Assembly (NCBI RefSeq): GCF_030160835.1 | Contig: NZ_BSPC01000011.1 | Span: 1 to 64,000, forward strand | Direction of reading: 5' to 3' | Length of the DNA stretch: 64,000 nucleotides | DNA from: Labrys miyagiensis | Lineage (GTDB): Bacteria > Pseudomonadota > Alphaproteobacteria > Rhizobiales > Labraceae | Shown here: piece after piece, positions 1 through 9,560 of the stretch | Position numbering within the stretch: the first letter of the stretch is position 1 | How the letters are laid out: every line of letters starts with the position of its first letter | Notes under the pieces: model-generated | What the model was told of the DNA's origin: nothing | Databases searched by the model: none | What the model saw: only the letters and a program-made list of their open reading frames with translations | Made by a program: the position numbers and the translations under genes

Positions 1-282
1 CTGCGGAGCAGGCGCCGGCGGCGGGGGCACCGGGCGCGGAGGCACTGCCGGAGCCTGGGGCACCGGACGCGGTGGCGGCGCGGCAGCGGCGGGCGGCTGG
101 GGCGCAAGCGTGGGAGTGGGCCCTGACGGACGCCGCTTCACCGTCTCGACGACGACTGTCTTGGTACGGCCATGCGAAAAGCTCTGGCGCACCGTATCCG
201 GCGCGCTCGAAGGCCGCTTCAGAGTCAACGTCTTGGTGGGCGTAACAGTCAGCGTATCGCCCGGGTTCTTCGTATCAGTCAT
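1..282 (-). CDS. infB: Translation initiation factor IF-2, N-terminal part (runs off left edge)
   Basis: Only the first 94 codons are inside the window. The protein begins [19 protein letters not shown] and continues with [25 protein letters not shown], the start typical of alphaproteobacterial IF-2, and then enters a Pro/Ala-rich low-complexity linker. The GTPase and tRNA-binding domains lie outside. IF-2 brings initiator tRNA to the 30S subunit. It is the last visible gene of the rimP-nusA-ylxR-infB operon, 42 nt after the ylxR stop. The ATG at 280-282 is the only start that gives the conserved N-terminus. Identification rests on this N-terminus plus operon position. Confidence 0.93.
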   Translation of the reverse strand, partial: MTDTKNPGDTLTVTPTKTLTLKRPSSAPDTVRQSFSHGRTKTVVVETVKRRPSGPTPTLAPQPPAAAAPPPRPVPQAPAVPPRPVPPPPAPAPQ

Positions 283-324
283 TCCGTGCCAAATCCTGCG
301 GGTCGCCCCGTTTCATACAAAAGT

Positions 325-1068
325 TCAGATGACGTCGTCGCCGTCTTGCGACGGGGCGGCATCTTGCGTTGAGGGTTCGTCGTCCGCTTGCAGCGGGGCT
401 TCCCGGGATGGAACGTCCTCGGCCGAAGCCAGTCCGCCATCCCGCCAGAAAGCGAGCGCCGCAACGCGATCCAGGAAACCGGTTGCCGCCGGGCCCGCGC
501 AGAGCGCAGCATGTATCACATTTGTCCGCCCTAATGCCAAATCCAAATGGGCGGAATCGAGATTCATTATTGTGTCGGGTACATTTTTATCCAAATAGGC
601 CCGCCGGACGGCTTGCGCAAGCTTTCTTGCCCCGTCTTCTGCTCCGTCCCGGGCCTGAATCACGGCCACGATACGTTGCGAGAGCCGTTCGGAATCGAGC
701 GCGTCGATCACCTTGGCAAAGCCCGAGATCACCAGCCCGGCCTTGTTGGCGAAGCTGAGCATGTCGAGCACGGCCCTTTCGAGCAGCATCTCGACCATGT
801 CGGGCAGGGTCGGGGGAACTTCGACCGGACGCTTCAGGGAGCGGGCGAAGGCCTTCCTGCGCATCGCTTCGTTGAAGCTCGCCCGATTGGCCGTGACCCA
901 GACGCCGCGGCCCGGCAGCACACGCTTGAGGTCGGGCGTCAGTGTCCCATCGGGTGAGGGGACCAGGCGGATCAGCGTGTCGACAGGCCGCACGAGGCGC
1001 GTGGCGACGCACAGGCGCTCGTGCGCCCGGCGGTCATCTCGCTCTTCGAAACTCGGCGTTGTCAACAC
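325..1068 (-). CDS. ylxR: YlxR-family RNA-binding protein with L7Ae-like C-terminal domain
   Basis: 247 aa. The N-terminal half (about residues 15-85) is a DUF448/YlxR domain: a Cys-containing RLCVATR segment, a basic LIRLV strand and the GRGVWV motif, followed by an Arg/Lys-rich helix. Residues 95-190 look like the L7Ae/YlxQ RNA-binding fold (AGLVISGFAKV). This YlxR-plus-L7Ae arrangement is usual in alphaproteobacteria between nusA and infB. The last ~50 residues are acidic and low complexity. It begins 6 nt after the nusA stop, so it is certainly cotranscribed. YlxR proteins bind nucleic acid and have been linked to transcription and to RNase P in other bacteria; the role here is inferred. 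Confidence 0.9.
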   Translation of the reverse strand: MLTTPSFEERDDRRAHERLCVATRLVRPVDTLIRLVPSPDGTLTPDLKRVLPGRGVWVTANRASFNEAMRRKAFARSLKRPVEVPPTLPDMVEMLLERAVLDMLSFANKAGLVISGFAKVIDALDSERLSQRIVAVIQARDGAEDGARKLAQAVRRAYLDKNVPDTIMNLDSAHLDLALGRTNVIHAALCAGPAATGFLDRVAALAFWRDGGLASAEDVPSREAPLQADDEPSTQDAAPSQDGDDVI

Positions 1069-1074
1069 TATGGG

Positions 1075-2694
1075 TCATGCTCCGTGCTCGGCAGAGGCAG
1101 CTTCTTCGCCGGTGGCTTCTTCGTCGGCGGCTTCCTCGGTTTCCTCGGGAGCCTCGATCCAGCCGGCCTTGACGCGGGCGGCCATGATGATCGCCTCGGC
1201 CTCGTCGCGCGTGAGGTCGAAGCCGTCGAGATAGCCGGCATGCTTGGTGGTCTCGCCATCCTTGCGCTCGGTCCAGCCGACGAGATCGTCGGTGGCGCAG
1301 CCGGCAAGGTCCTCGACCGACTTCACGTCGTTCTCGCCGAGAGCCACCATCATGGCGGTGGAGACACCCTCGATGTCCTTGAGTTCGTCCTCGACACCCA
1401 GCGCCTTGCGCTTGGCGTCGAATTCGGCCTCGACGGCATTGAGATAATCGCGGGCGCGGGTCTGGATCTCGGCCGCCGTTTCCTCGTCGAAGCCCTCGAT
1501 CGAGGACACGTCGGAGGGATCGACATAGGCGACTTCCTCCACCGTGCGGAAGCCTTCGGACGCCAGCAACTGGCCGACGACTTCGTCGACATTCAGGGCG
1601 GTCATGAAGGTCTGCGTACGCGCCACGAATTCCTTCTGGCGGCGCTCGCTTTCCTCGGCTTCGGTAAGAATGTCGATGTCCCAGCCGGTCAGCTGCGAGG
1701 CCAGGCGCACATTCTGGCCGCGACGGCCGATGGCCAGCGAAAGCTGGGCTTCCGGCACCACGACCTCGATCTTCTCGGAATCTTCGTCGAGCACCACCTT
1801 CGACACTTCGGCCGGCTGCAGCGCGTTGACGATGAAGGTGGCCACGTCCGGCGACCAGGGGATGATGTCGATCTTCTCGCCCTGCAGTTCGCCGACCACG
1901 GCTTGCACGCGCGAACCGCGCATACCGACGCAGGCGCCGACGGGGTCGATTGAGGAATCGCGCGAGATCACGGCGATCTTGGCGCGCGAGCCGGGGTCGC
2001 GGGCCACGGCCTTCACCTCGATCACGCCGTCATAGATCTCCGGCACTTCCTGCTCGAAGAGCTTGGACATGAACTGGGGATGGGTGCGCGACAGGAAGAC
2101 CTGCGGGCCGCGTTGCTCGCGGCGCACGTCGAAGAGATAGGCGCGGATGCGGTCACCCGGGCGGAAGACCTCGCGCGGCAGCAATTCGTCGCGGCGCACC
2201 ACGGCTTCGCCGCGGCCGAGATCGACGACGACATTGCCATATTCCACGCGCTTGACCAGGCCGTTGACCACGGTGCCGACGCGGTCCTTGAACTCGTCGA
2301 ACTGGCGGTCGCGCTCGGCCTCGCGCACCTTCTGCACGATGACCTGCTTGGCGGACTGGGCGGCGATGCGGCCGAAATCGAAGGGCGGCAGGGTCTCGGC
2401 GATCCAGTCGTCGATCTGGGCGGCCGGGTTCTTGCGGCGAGCGTCCTCGACCAGGATCTGCGTGGCGTCGTTCTCGATCTGATCGACCACCTGCAGCAGG
2501 CGGGACAGACGGATCTCGCCGGTCTTGGGATTGATCTCGGCGCGAACTTCCGTCTCCTGGCCGTAGCGCGAACGCGCGGCTTTCTGGATCGCGTCTTCCA
2601 TGGCGGCAAGCACGATTTGGCGGTCGATCACCTTTTCACGGGCGACGGCGTCGGCAATTTGCAAAAGTTCCAGGCGATTCGCGCTGACGGCCAT
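1075..2694 (-). CDS. nusA: Transcription termination/antitermination factor NusA
   Basis: 539 aa, the normal length for alphaproteobacterial NusA. Domain order: N-terminal RNA-polymerase-binding domain (about 1-130, starting [21 protein letters not shown]), S1 domain (about 135-200), two KH domains (about 230-345, with [12 protein letters not shown] and [14 protein letters not shown]), then two helical acidic repeats (about 370-510) and a Glu/Ala-rich tail. NusA binds RNA polymerase and nascent RNA and controls pausing, termination and antitermination. It lies 13 nt downstream of rimP and 6 nt upstream of ylxR in the standard operon order. No damage or unusual residue is visible. Confidence 0.98.
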   Translation of the reverse strand: MAVSANRLELLQIADAVAREKVIDRQIVLAAMEDAIQKAARSRYGQETEVRAEINPKTGEIRLSRLLQVVDQIENDATQILVEDARRKNPAAQIDDWIAETLPPFDFGRIAAQSAKQVIVQKVREAERDRQFDEFKDRVGTVVNGLVKRVEYGNVVVDLGRGEAVVRRDELLPREVFRPGDRIRAYLFDVRREQRGPQVFLSRTHPQFMSKLFEQEVPEIYDGVIEVKAVARDPGSRAKIAVISRDSSIDPVGACVGMRGSRVQAVVGELQGEKIDIIPWSPDVATFIVNALQPAEVSKVVLDEDSEKIEVVVPEAQLSLAIGRRGQNVRLASQLTGWDIDILTEAEESERRQKEFVARTQTFMTALNVDEVVGQLLASEGFRTVEEVAYVDPSDVSSIEGFDEETAAEIQTRARDYLNAVEAEFDAKRKALGVEDELKDIEGVSTAMMVALGENDVKSVEDLAGCATDDLVGWTERKDGETTKHAGYLDGFDLTRDEAEAIIMAARVKAGWIEAPEETEEAADEEATGEEAASAEHGA

Positions 2695-2707
2695 GGGTCT
2701 TTTCCTC

Positions 2708-3415
2708 TCAGCGGGTTTTTGGTTGCTTGTGCGGCTTATGGGCCCGCGGATTCTTGGGCTGCGGAGCCTCCTCGGCGTCCAGCTCAGCCTCGTCTTCTGC
2801 CTCGATCTGCGCAGCGAGCGCTTTGGAGGCGACCTTGGCGCGGCGAAGCGATTCCGTCACCAGCGCGTCGGTCAGGATGAGATGGGCTTCGCTCATCTCG
2901 TCGATCTTCAATTCAACGTCGGTGGCCTCGCCGGGCTGGGCATCCGTGCGGCGGACCTTGGCCTTGTTGCCCTCGCCGCCCAGCAGGATACCACGAAAGC
3001 GGCGGCGGCCGGCGACGATCAGAGTCATCTCTATCTTGGCCTCATGCCCGGCCCAGCGCTGGAAATCGGTGGCGCGCACCAGCGGCCGGTCGATTCCGGG
3101 CGAGGAGACCTCGAGGTGGTAAGCCTTGCCGATGGGATCATCGACGTCGAGCACCGGCGAAATGGCCTTGGAGACGTCTTCGCAGTCATCCACTGTCATG
3201 GAGCCGTCGGGCCGCTCGGCCATGATCTGTACGGTGCCGCCATTGGTGCCGGTAAGGCGCACGCGCACCAGGCGATAGCCCATCGGCAGGATGGTGCGCT
3301 CCACGATCTCGGCCACGCGCGCGGCGACGCCCGTCTCGGTGAGACGTCGCGGCTCATGCAAGGCGTCGGCCGCAAGATCGGCTTCGCTGACAATGTTGGA
3401 TCCGGGCTCGGTCAA
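2708..3415 (-). CDS. rimP: Ribosome maturation factor RimP
   Basis: 235 aa. RimP is needed for 30S subunit maturation. The RimP N-terminal domain (about 28-105: [46 protein letters not shown]) is followed by the SH3-like C-terminal domain and a species-specific Glu/Ala/Lys-rich tail. The start is TTG at 3413-3415 after a GAGGG ribosome-binding site; no upstream ATG exists in frame with a sensible leader. It is the first gene of the operon. The leader has a promoter and an intrinsic terminator just ahead of the start codon, which suggests attenuation. Confidence 0.93.
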   Translation of the reverse strand: MTEPGSNIVSEADLAADALHEPRRLTETGVAARVAEIVERTILPMGYRLVRVRLTGTNGGTVQIMAERPDGSMTVDDCEDVSKAISPVLDVDDPIGKAYHLEVSSPGIDRPLVRATDFQRWAGHEAKIEMTLIVAGRRRFRGILLGGEGNKAKVRRTDAQPGEATDVELKIDEMSEAHLILTDALVTESLRRAKVASKALAAQIEAEDEAELDAEEAPQPKNPRAHKPHKQPKTR

Positions 3416-3428
3416 GCAACCCTCGAAA

Positions 3429-3461
3429 CAAAAAGAGCGGGTCCCGGGGGGGGCCCACTCT
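3429..3461 (-). terminator. Intrinsic terminator in the rimP leader (probable attenuator)
   Basis: On the minus strand AGAGTGGG (3461-3454) pairs with CCCGCTCT (3441-3434), one U-G pair, with a C/G-rich loop that can add three more pairs. A run of five T follows immediately. It lies between the rimP promoter and the rimP start, so read-through must be controlled for the operon to be expressed. Confidence 0.7.
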
Positions 3462-3514
3462 CACAAACCAACGATCCATGGACCGTCTATGAGATGTCTC
3501 ATCGAGACACGCGC

Positions 3515-3542
3515 AATATAGGGATTTTTCGCAGGCGTGCAA
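3515..3542 (-). promoter_or_regulatory. Likely sigma-70 promoter of the rimP-nusA-ylxR-infB operon
   Basis: On the minus strand TTGCAC (3542-3537) and TATATT (3520-3515) are separated by 16 bp. Transcription would begin near 3508 and give a leader of about 93 nt containing a GTCTC/GAGAC hairpin and the terminator described above. Confidence 0.55.
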
Positions 3543-3680
3543 GGAGGGATTTGTTCGACTGGGTCTTGCTGCTCGACAGTGCCGACGGCGTGGCCGGACT
3601 GACAGATTGTTATGCATGACACGATCGCTTATTTGCGCGGAGTGGGAGCCGGGCTTTCGCCCGACTCCCCCTTGCCTAAA

Positions 3681-3739
3681 GCTTGAGCAGGATCCGGAGA
3701 GTGACTTGCCAGCCACTCCGGGTCCTTTTCGCTTCAAGC
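3681..3739. repeat. Palindromic intergenic element
   Basis: Outer arms GCTTGA (3681) and TCAAGC (ending 3739) enclose an inner inverted repeat GGATCCGGAG / CTCCGGGTCC. It resembles the short palindromic units scattered in Rhizobiales genomes. No second copy of this family was seen in the window. Confidence 0.5.
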
Positions 3740-3941
3740 GAGATGGTAAGTGGCAAAAACCACATCATCATCTCCTCCGTCGATCGCCAGGGCTGTTGCC
3801 GCAGCCATGGAAGCCAATCTTCCACGGTGGGCCCTTGGCACGGCCCCGCTGCTTTTGTCGATCAAGAACATTGCATGAACATAAATTGAGCCCAGGTCAA
3901 CGGCGGTATACCTGTCAACCGTTGGATCTCAGGAACCTGGC

Positions 3942-5012
3942 TTACACCTTCACCGGCCCCGCGCTGTCGCGCTTGTCGAGTTCCCCCTTCAGCACCGTCA
4001 CACGGGGCGGGGCAGTCTCCCCCTTGATCATGCCGAGCAGGATCTCGGCGCCCGTCGAGCCCAGCTCGAAACGCGGTTGGCGAATGGTGGTGAGGGTGGG
4101 CTCGACATAGTCGCCGATCTCGATGCCGTCGAAGCCGACGATGGAGACGTCCTCGGGCACGCGCACGCCCGCGCGCCTGATCGTCTTCATGAAGGCGATG
4201 GCCATCTCGTCCGAGCAGGAGACCACGCCGGTCGGGCGCCGTTCGAGCTTCAGGAAGGCCTCGCCGGCAGCAACCCCCGAGGCGAAGTCGTAATTGCCTT
4301 CGAAGCGGACAAAATCGTCAGGTCCGAGGCCCGCCGCCGCCAGCTCGGCGAGGAAGCCGGGGTAGCGCTCGAGCTCGTTGAAATTGCCCTTCGGGCCGGC
4401 GATGTAGGCGAGGTGCCGATGGCCCATCTCGATCAGATAGCGGGTCTGCGCCCGGCAGCACACTTCGTCATCCACCAGCACGGCGGGGATATTCGGCCCG
4501 TCTGCCTCGGCGCAGATGGCGACGATCGGCATGCCGGAATCGATGATCGAACGCCCATTGAAGGAGGGTATGGCATTGGAGAGCACCAAGGCGCCGTCGA
4601 TGAAGCCGCCAAAGACCAGATCGACCAGGTGCTTTTCGGTGTTGTCGTCATGGATGTCGAGATTGCCCATCAGCACCGAATAACCGGCCTGGCCGAGGGC
4701 GACGTCGATGCCGCGCAGCACCTCGCTGAAGAAAGGGGGGTTGCGCCTCTTGCCCACCACCACGAGCACGGTCCTGGACGAGCCGGCGCGCAATTGGCGG
4801 GCGGCGACATTGGGGGTGTAGCCGAGTTGCCGCACCGCGGCGAACACGCGCTCGCGCGTCTCCTCCAGCACACGGTCGGGAAAGGTAAGAGCCCGGCTGA
4901 CCGTGGCGGTCGACACGCCGGCGGCGCGCGCGACATCGCCGATGCGGGCCTTGGCAGCTTCCCTCGGGTCCCTGCGCTGCACTCGCTTTGCTCTTGGCTT
5001 GGCGGAAACCAT
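3942..5012 (-). CDS. LacI-family transcriptional regulator of the adjacent sugar ABC operon
   Basis: 356 aa. A basic N-terminal extension (RAKRVQRRDPREAAK) precedes the LacI helix-turn-helix (about 23-48, IGDVARAAGVSTATVSRAL) and hinge helix (NVAARQLRAGS). Residues ~80-340 form the periplasmic-binding-protein-like effector domain (ISRDS-equivalent segment, SVLMGNLDIHDD, VSIVGFDGIEIGDYVEPTLTTIRQP). It is divergent from the sugar importer, with a perfect LacI-type operator in between (5144-5157), so it probably represses the importer and perhaps itself, and is released by the imported sugar or a derivative. The exact effector cannot be read from the sequence. Confidence 0.92.
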   Translation of the reverse strand: MVSAKPRAKRVQRRDPREAAKARIGDVARAAGVSTATVSRALTFPDRVLEETRERVFAAVRQLGYTPNVAARQLRAGSSRTVLVVVGKRRNPPFFSEVLRGIDVALGQAGYSVLMGNLDIHDDNTEKHLVDLVFGGFIDGALVLSNAIPSFNGRSIIDSGMPIVAICAEADGPNIPAVLVDDEVCCRAQTRYLIEMGHRHLAYIAGPKGNFNELERYPGFLAELAAAGLGPDDFVRFEGNYDFASGVAAGEAFLKLERRPTGVVSCSDEMAIAFMKTIRRAGVRVPEDVSIVGFDGIEIGDYVEPTLTTIRQPRFELGSTGAEILLGMIKGETAPPRVTVLKGELDKRDSAGPVKV

Positions 5013-5105
5013 GGACTTTACCGATCGCTAAGGTGCTGATCGCTCGACAAAAAGCGCGCCTGCTTCTATCCTGGCGCGTCTCTTTCGGCTCCAGCAACTC
5101 CCCCC

Positions 5106-5134
5106 TTGACATGAACCTCGATCGCAATCAATAT
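5106..5134 (+). promoter_or_regulatory. Candidate promoter of the sugar ABC operon
   Basis: A perfect -35 TTGACA at 5106-5111 is followed after 17 bp by CAATAT (5129-5134), a weak -10. The LacI operator begins 10 bp further downstream, in a position to block initiation. Confidence 0.5.
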
Positions 5135-5143
5135 CCAGCCGCG

Positions 5144-5157
5144 TGCAATCGATTACA
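5144..5157. promoter_or_regulatory. LacI-family operator
   Basis: TGCAATCGATTACA fits the LacI/GalR-family consensus TGnAAnCGnTTnCA at every fixed position and has a central CG. It lies between the divergent lacI-type gene and the ABC operon, just downstream of the candidate -10. Confidence 0.8.
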
Positions 5158-5192
5158 TAAGTTAAACATGCAACGCTTCAGGGAGAATGTCC

Positions 5193-6461
5193 ATGGTAAA
5201 AATGTCTGAAATTTTGCCGGCCCGTTATTCCCGTACCGCTATCGCGGTCGTACTCGCAAGCCTCGCTTTGGCGGGTTCGGCGCTGGCGCAGGACAAACCC
5301 AAGGCCGAAGTGATGCATTGGTGGACCTCGGGCGGCGAAGCCGCGGCCGTGAAGGTCTTCGCGGACCAGTATACCAAGGCCGGTGGCACTTGGGTCGATG
5401 CGGCGGTGGCCGGCGGTGAGGCTGCCCGCGCCGCTGCGATCAACCGCATTGTCGGCGGCAATCCGCCCACTGCCTCGCAGTTCAATACCGGCAAGCAGTT
5501 CGATGACCTTGTCAGCCAGGGCCTGTTGAACACGCTCGACCAGGTCGCCGACGAAGGCAAGTGGAAGAGCTTCCTGCCGCCGGCCTTCGTGGAAGCGGCG
5601 AGCCGTGATGGCCATTTTTACGCGGTTCCCGTCAATGTGCACGGCCAGAACTGGGCCTTCTATTCCAAGCCGGTGCTCGACAAGGTGGGCATCGCAGCGC
5701 CGCCCAAGGATTGGGACGAATTCTTTGCGGATATGGACAAGATCAAGGCCGCCGGCCTGATCCCGATCGCCTTGGGCGGCCAGCCCTGGCAGGAACATAT
5801 CCTCTTCAACGACATCCTGCTTTCCATCAGCAAGGACACCTATCTCAATCTCTATGACAAGCATGATGCGAGCGCGACCGCCACGCCGGAATTCAAGAAG
5901 GCAGCCGAGATCTTCGGCAAGATGCGTGATTATTTCGATCCGGGTGCGCCGGGCCGCAACTGGAATGATGCAACGGCGCTGCTGATCACCGAAAAGGCCG
6001 GCGTGCAGTTCATGGGCGACTGGGCCAAGGGCGAATTCAAGGCGGCCAAGAAAGAGGCCGGCAAGGATTTCTACTGCCAGATGGGCCTCAGCGATGGCGA
6101 GCTGATGATCGGCGGCGACGTCTTCGTGTTCCCCAAGACGGCCGACGCCGCCCAGCTCAAGGCGCAGAATCTGCTTGCGACGACCATGCTGTCGCCGGAA
6201 ACGCAGGTGCTGTTCAACATCCAGAAAGGCTCGATGCCCGTCCGCACCGACGTCGATGCCAGCAAGTTCGACAGCTGCGCCCAGAAGGGCATGAAGCTTC
6301 TGGCCGATTCCTCGCACCAGACCCCGGTGGTCGACCTCCTGCTCACCGCCGACCTCAGCGGTACGCTGGATGACGTCATCACCAACTTCCTCAACAACAA
6401 GAGCGCCACGGTGGACGATTTCATCGCCAAGTTCACCGAAGCGATGAAGGCAGCGAACTGA
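5193..6461 (+). CDS. Sugar ABC transporter substrate-binding protein
   Basis: About 422 aa with a signal peptide (VVLASLALAGSALA, cleaved near residue 28). The mature protein begins DKPKAEVMHWWTSGGEAAAV, characteristic of the glucose/mannose-type binding proteins of family 1 (GtsA-like). It binds a sugar in the periplasm and delivers it to the two downstream permeases. ATG 5193 is preferred because GGGAG at 5181-5185 is 7 nt upstream; ATG 5187 would leave only 1 nt of spacing. First gene of the importer operon, under the LacI operator. Glucose-like sugar specificity is inferred from family resemblance only. Confidence 0.9.
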   Translation: MVKMSEILPARYSRTAIAVVLASLALAGSALAQDKPKAEVMHWWTSGGEAAAVKVFADQYTKAGGTWVDAAVAGGEAARAAAINRIVGGNPPTASQFNTGKQFDDLVSQGLLNTLDQVADEGKWKSFLPPAFVEAASRDGHFYAVPVNVHGQNWAFYSKPVLDKVGIAAPPKDWDEFFADMDKIKAAGLIPIALGGQPWQEHILFNDILLSISKDTYLNLYDKHDASATATPEFKKAAEIFGKMRDYFDPGAPGRNWNDATALLITEKAGVQFMGDWAKGEFKAAKKEAGKDFYCQMGLSDGELMIGGDVFVFPKTADAAQLKAQNLLATTMLSPETQVLFNIQKGSMPVRTDVDASKFDSCAQKGMKLLADSSHQTPVVDLLLTADLSGTLDDVITNFLNNKSATVDDFIAKFTEAMKAAN

Positions 6462-6578
6462 TCCTGCCGGGACCTGCAGGTTTCTCGGCGGCATTGAATC
6501 TTGCGCAATGCCGCTGAGCCGCAGCCTGTGGTCTCGGCATGCCTCCATCTTAGAAGACTGCGCCCGAGGGAGGTCACC

Positions 6579-7487
6579 ATGACCGCGCCTGCACGATTGC
6601 CGTCTCAACCGCGCCCGTTTCGCCTGACCATGGCCACAGTCGCGCTTTTGCCCGCCTGGATCATTGTTGTCGTCGCCTATCTCGGCACCATGGCATGGAC
6701 GGTGGTGATCTCGTTCACCAGTTCCAAGCTGCTGCCGGTCTATCATTTCGTTGGCTTCGACCAATATGTGCGGCTGTTCACCTCCGACCGCTGGCAGGTC
6801 TCGATCTGGCATCTGGCCGTGTTCGGGGTGTTGTTCATCGTGCTGTGCCTCATCGTCGGTTTTCTGCTCGCGGTGGCGCTGGACCAGAAAATCCGCTTCG
6901 AGAATACCTTCCGCACCATCTTTCTCTACCCCTATGCCATGTCCTTCATCGTCACGGGGCTGATCTGGCAGTGGCTGATGAATCCCGATCTCGGCATCCA
7001 GAACACCGTGCGAGGGCTTGGCTGGACCAGCTTCACCTTCGATTGGGCGGTGAACAACAATCTGGCGGTATTCGCTCTGGTTATCGCGGCGGTCTGGCAG
7101 GCCTCGGGCCTGGTCATGGCCCTGATGCTGGCCGGCCTTCGCGGGGTCGATACCGAATTGTGGAAGGCGGCGAAGATCGACGGCATCCCGTCCTGGCGGG
7201 TCTATGTCTCGATCATCATCCCAATCCTGACGCCGACGATCACCACGGCCACCGTCCTGCTCTCGATTTCGGTGATCAAGGTCTATGACCTCGTTGTCGC
7301 GCTCACCAACGGCGGCCCGGGGACATCCTCGGAAATGCCGGCTAAATTCGTGATGGACAATCTCGGCCAGCGCCAGAACATCGGCCTCGCCACGGCAGCC
7401 TCGACCGTCATGCTGATAACGGTGATCTGCGTCGTCTCGCCCTGGCTCTATTACACCTATTTCCGCAAGCGGGGAGGGCGGGTGTGA
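6579..7487 (+). CDS. Sugar ABC transporter permease (MalF-type)
   Basis: 302 aa inner-membrane protein with six hydrophobic segments (first: ATVALLPAWIIVVVAYLGTMAWTV region, residues ~16-38). The EAA loop that docks the ATPase is visible as ELWKAAKIDGIPSWRVY followed by IIPILTP. The start ATG 6579 follows a strong GAGGGAGG ribosome-binding site; longer readings from 6501 run through the untranslated gap. It pairs with the next gene, whose start overlaps its stop (TGATG at 7485-7489). Part of the importer 5193-9501. Confidence 0.93.
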   Translation: MTAPARLPSQPRPFRLTMATVALLPAWIIVVVAYLGTMAWTVVISFTSSKLLPVYHFVGFDQYVRLFTSDRWQVSIWHLAVFGVLFIVLCLIVGFLLAVALDQKIRFENTFRTIFLYPYAMSFIVTGLIWQWLMNPDLGIQNTVRGLGWTSFTFDWAVNNNLAVFALVIAAVWQASGLVMALMLAGLRGVDTELWKAAKIDGIPSWRVYVSIIIPILTPTITTATVLLSISVIKVYDLVVALTNGGPGTSSEMPAKFVMDNLGQRQNIGLATAASTVMLITVICVVSPWLYYTYFRKRGGRV

Positions 7488-8377
7488 TGAGCGACACCGC
7501 CACCCAGCCAAGGGGACGCCGCCCCACAGGTCTCACCTCCGGACGTGTCGGCGTCTATGTCTTCCTTGCCATCGCTGCGGCGTTCTTCCTGCTGCCGGCC
7601 GTGATCATGGTGCTGACCTCGCTCAAGACCATGGACCAGATCCGGCTGGGGCATATCTTTTCATTGCCCGAGAGCCTGGATTTCACTGCCTGGGGCACCG
7701 CATGGTCGAGCGCCTGCACGGGCTTGAACTGCAACGGCATCAGCGTCGGCTTCCTCAATTCGGTGAAGATCCTGGTGCCGAGTACCATCATCTCGATCTC
7801 GGTCGGAGCGATCACCGGCTATGCGCTGTCTCTATGGAATGTGCGCTGGGCCAATGTCCTGTTCGGCATTCTGCTGATCGGCGCGTTCATCCCCTATCAG
7901 GTGTTCATCTACCCACTCGTACGGTTTTCGTCGATGGCGGGTATCTTTCAGACCCTGCCTTGCATCATCACCATCCATACCATCTTCGGTCTGCCGTTGA
8001 TGACGCTGATCTTCCGCAATTATTACGCCAGCCTGCCGATCGAACTCTTCAAGGCCGCGCGCGTGGACGGCGCCGGCTTCTGGCAGATCTTCTTCTACGT
8101 GATCCTGCCGATGTCGACGCCGATGATCGTGGTGGCGGCAATCCTGCAGATTACCGGCATCTGGAACGACTTCATCCTCGGATTGAATTTCGCAGGCAGT
8201 ACCAATTCGCCGATGACGGTGCTCCTCAACAATATCGTCAACTCGACCACGGGCGAGCGTGTCTACAACGTCAACATGGCGGCGACCATCCTCACCGCCG
8301 CCGTCCCGCTCGCGGTCTATTTCATCTCCGGTCGCTGGTTTGTGCGCGGTATCGCCGCCGGCGCAGTCAAGGGGTAG
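7487..8377 (+). CDS. Sugar ABC transporter permease (MalG-type)
   Basis: About 296 aa, six predicted membrane segments, beginning with a long hydrophobic helix (VGVYVFLAIAAAFFLLPAVI). The EAA motif is ELFKAARVDGAGFWQIF followed by VILPMSTP. Start at ATG 7487, which overlaps the preceding stop codon; GTG 7484 is possible. This is the second half of the heterodimeric channel with the gene before it. Two Cys in the first periplasmic loop (SACTGLNCNG) may form a disulfide, as in some glucose-type importers; this is inference. Confidence 0.93.
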   Translation: MSDTATQPRGRRPTGLTSGRVGVYVFLAIAAAFFLLPAVIMVLTSLKTMDQIRLGHIFSLPESLDFTAWGTAWSSACTGLNCNGISVGFLNSVKILVPSTIISISVGAITGYALSLWNVRWANVLFGILLIGAFIPYQVFIYPLVRFSSMAGIFQTLPCIITIHTIFGLPLMTLIFRNYYASLPIELFKAARVDGAGFWQIFFYVILPMSTPMIVVAAILQITGIWNDFILGLNFAGSTNSPMTVLLNNIVNSTTGERVYNVNMAATILTAAVPLAVYFISGRWFVRGIAAGAVKG

Positions 8378-8382
8378 ATGCC

Positions 8383-9501
<1,119 letters not shown>

Positions 9502-9560
9502 TCCTGGTCTGCGATCACCTCTAACCTTTTGATTTTCCTCATTTCCAGAAAGGACCCATC

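Larger units (their letters stand above)
3416..3941. other. Gene-free region between rimP and the lacI-type gene
   Basis: No credible coding sequence. It holds the rimP leader and promoter (3429-3542), a GGGAG/CTCCC hairpin at 3644-3669 (11-bp stem, one mismatch, TTTC loop) and the palindromic element at 3681-3739. Nothing recognisable was found from 3740 to 3941. Confidence 0.6.

Noticed and set aside
1021-1953. Long plus-strand frames opposite nusA and many similar antisense frames elsewhere
   Set aside because: High-GC coding strands produce long antisense frames; these lack ribosome-binding sites and domains and lie entirely over firmly identified genes.
3681-3739. Hairpin followed by TTTT as a plus-strand terminator
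   Set aside because: No plus-strand gene ends upstream of it; it is better treated as a palindromic repeat.
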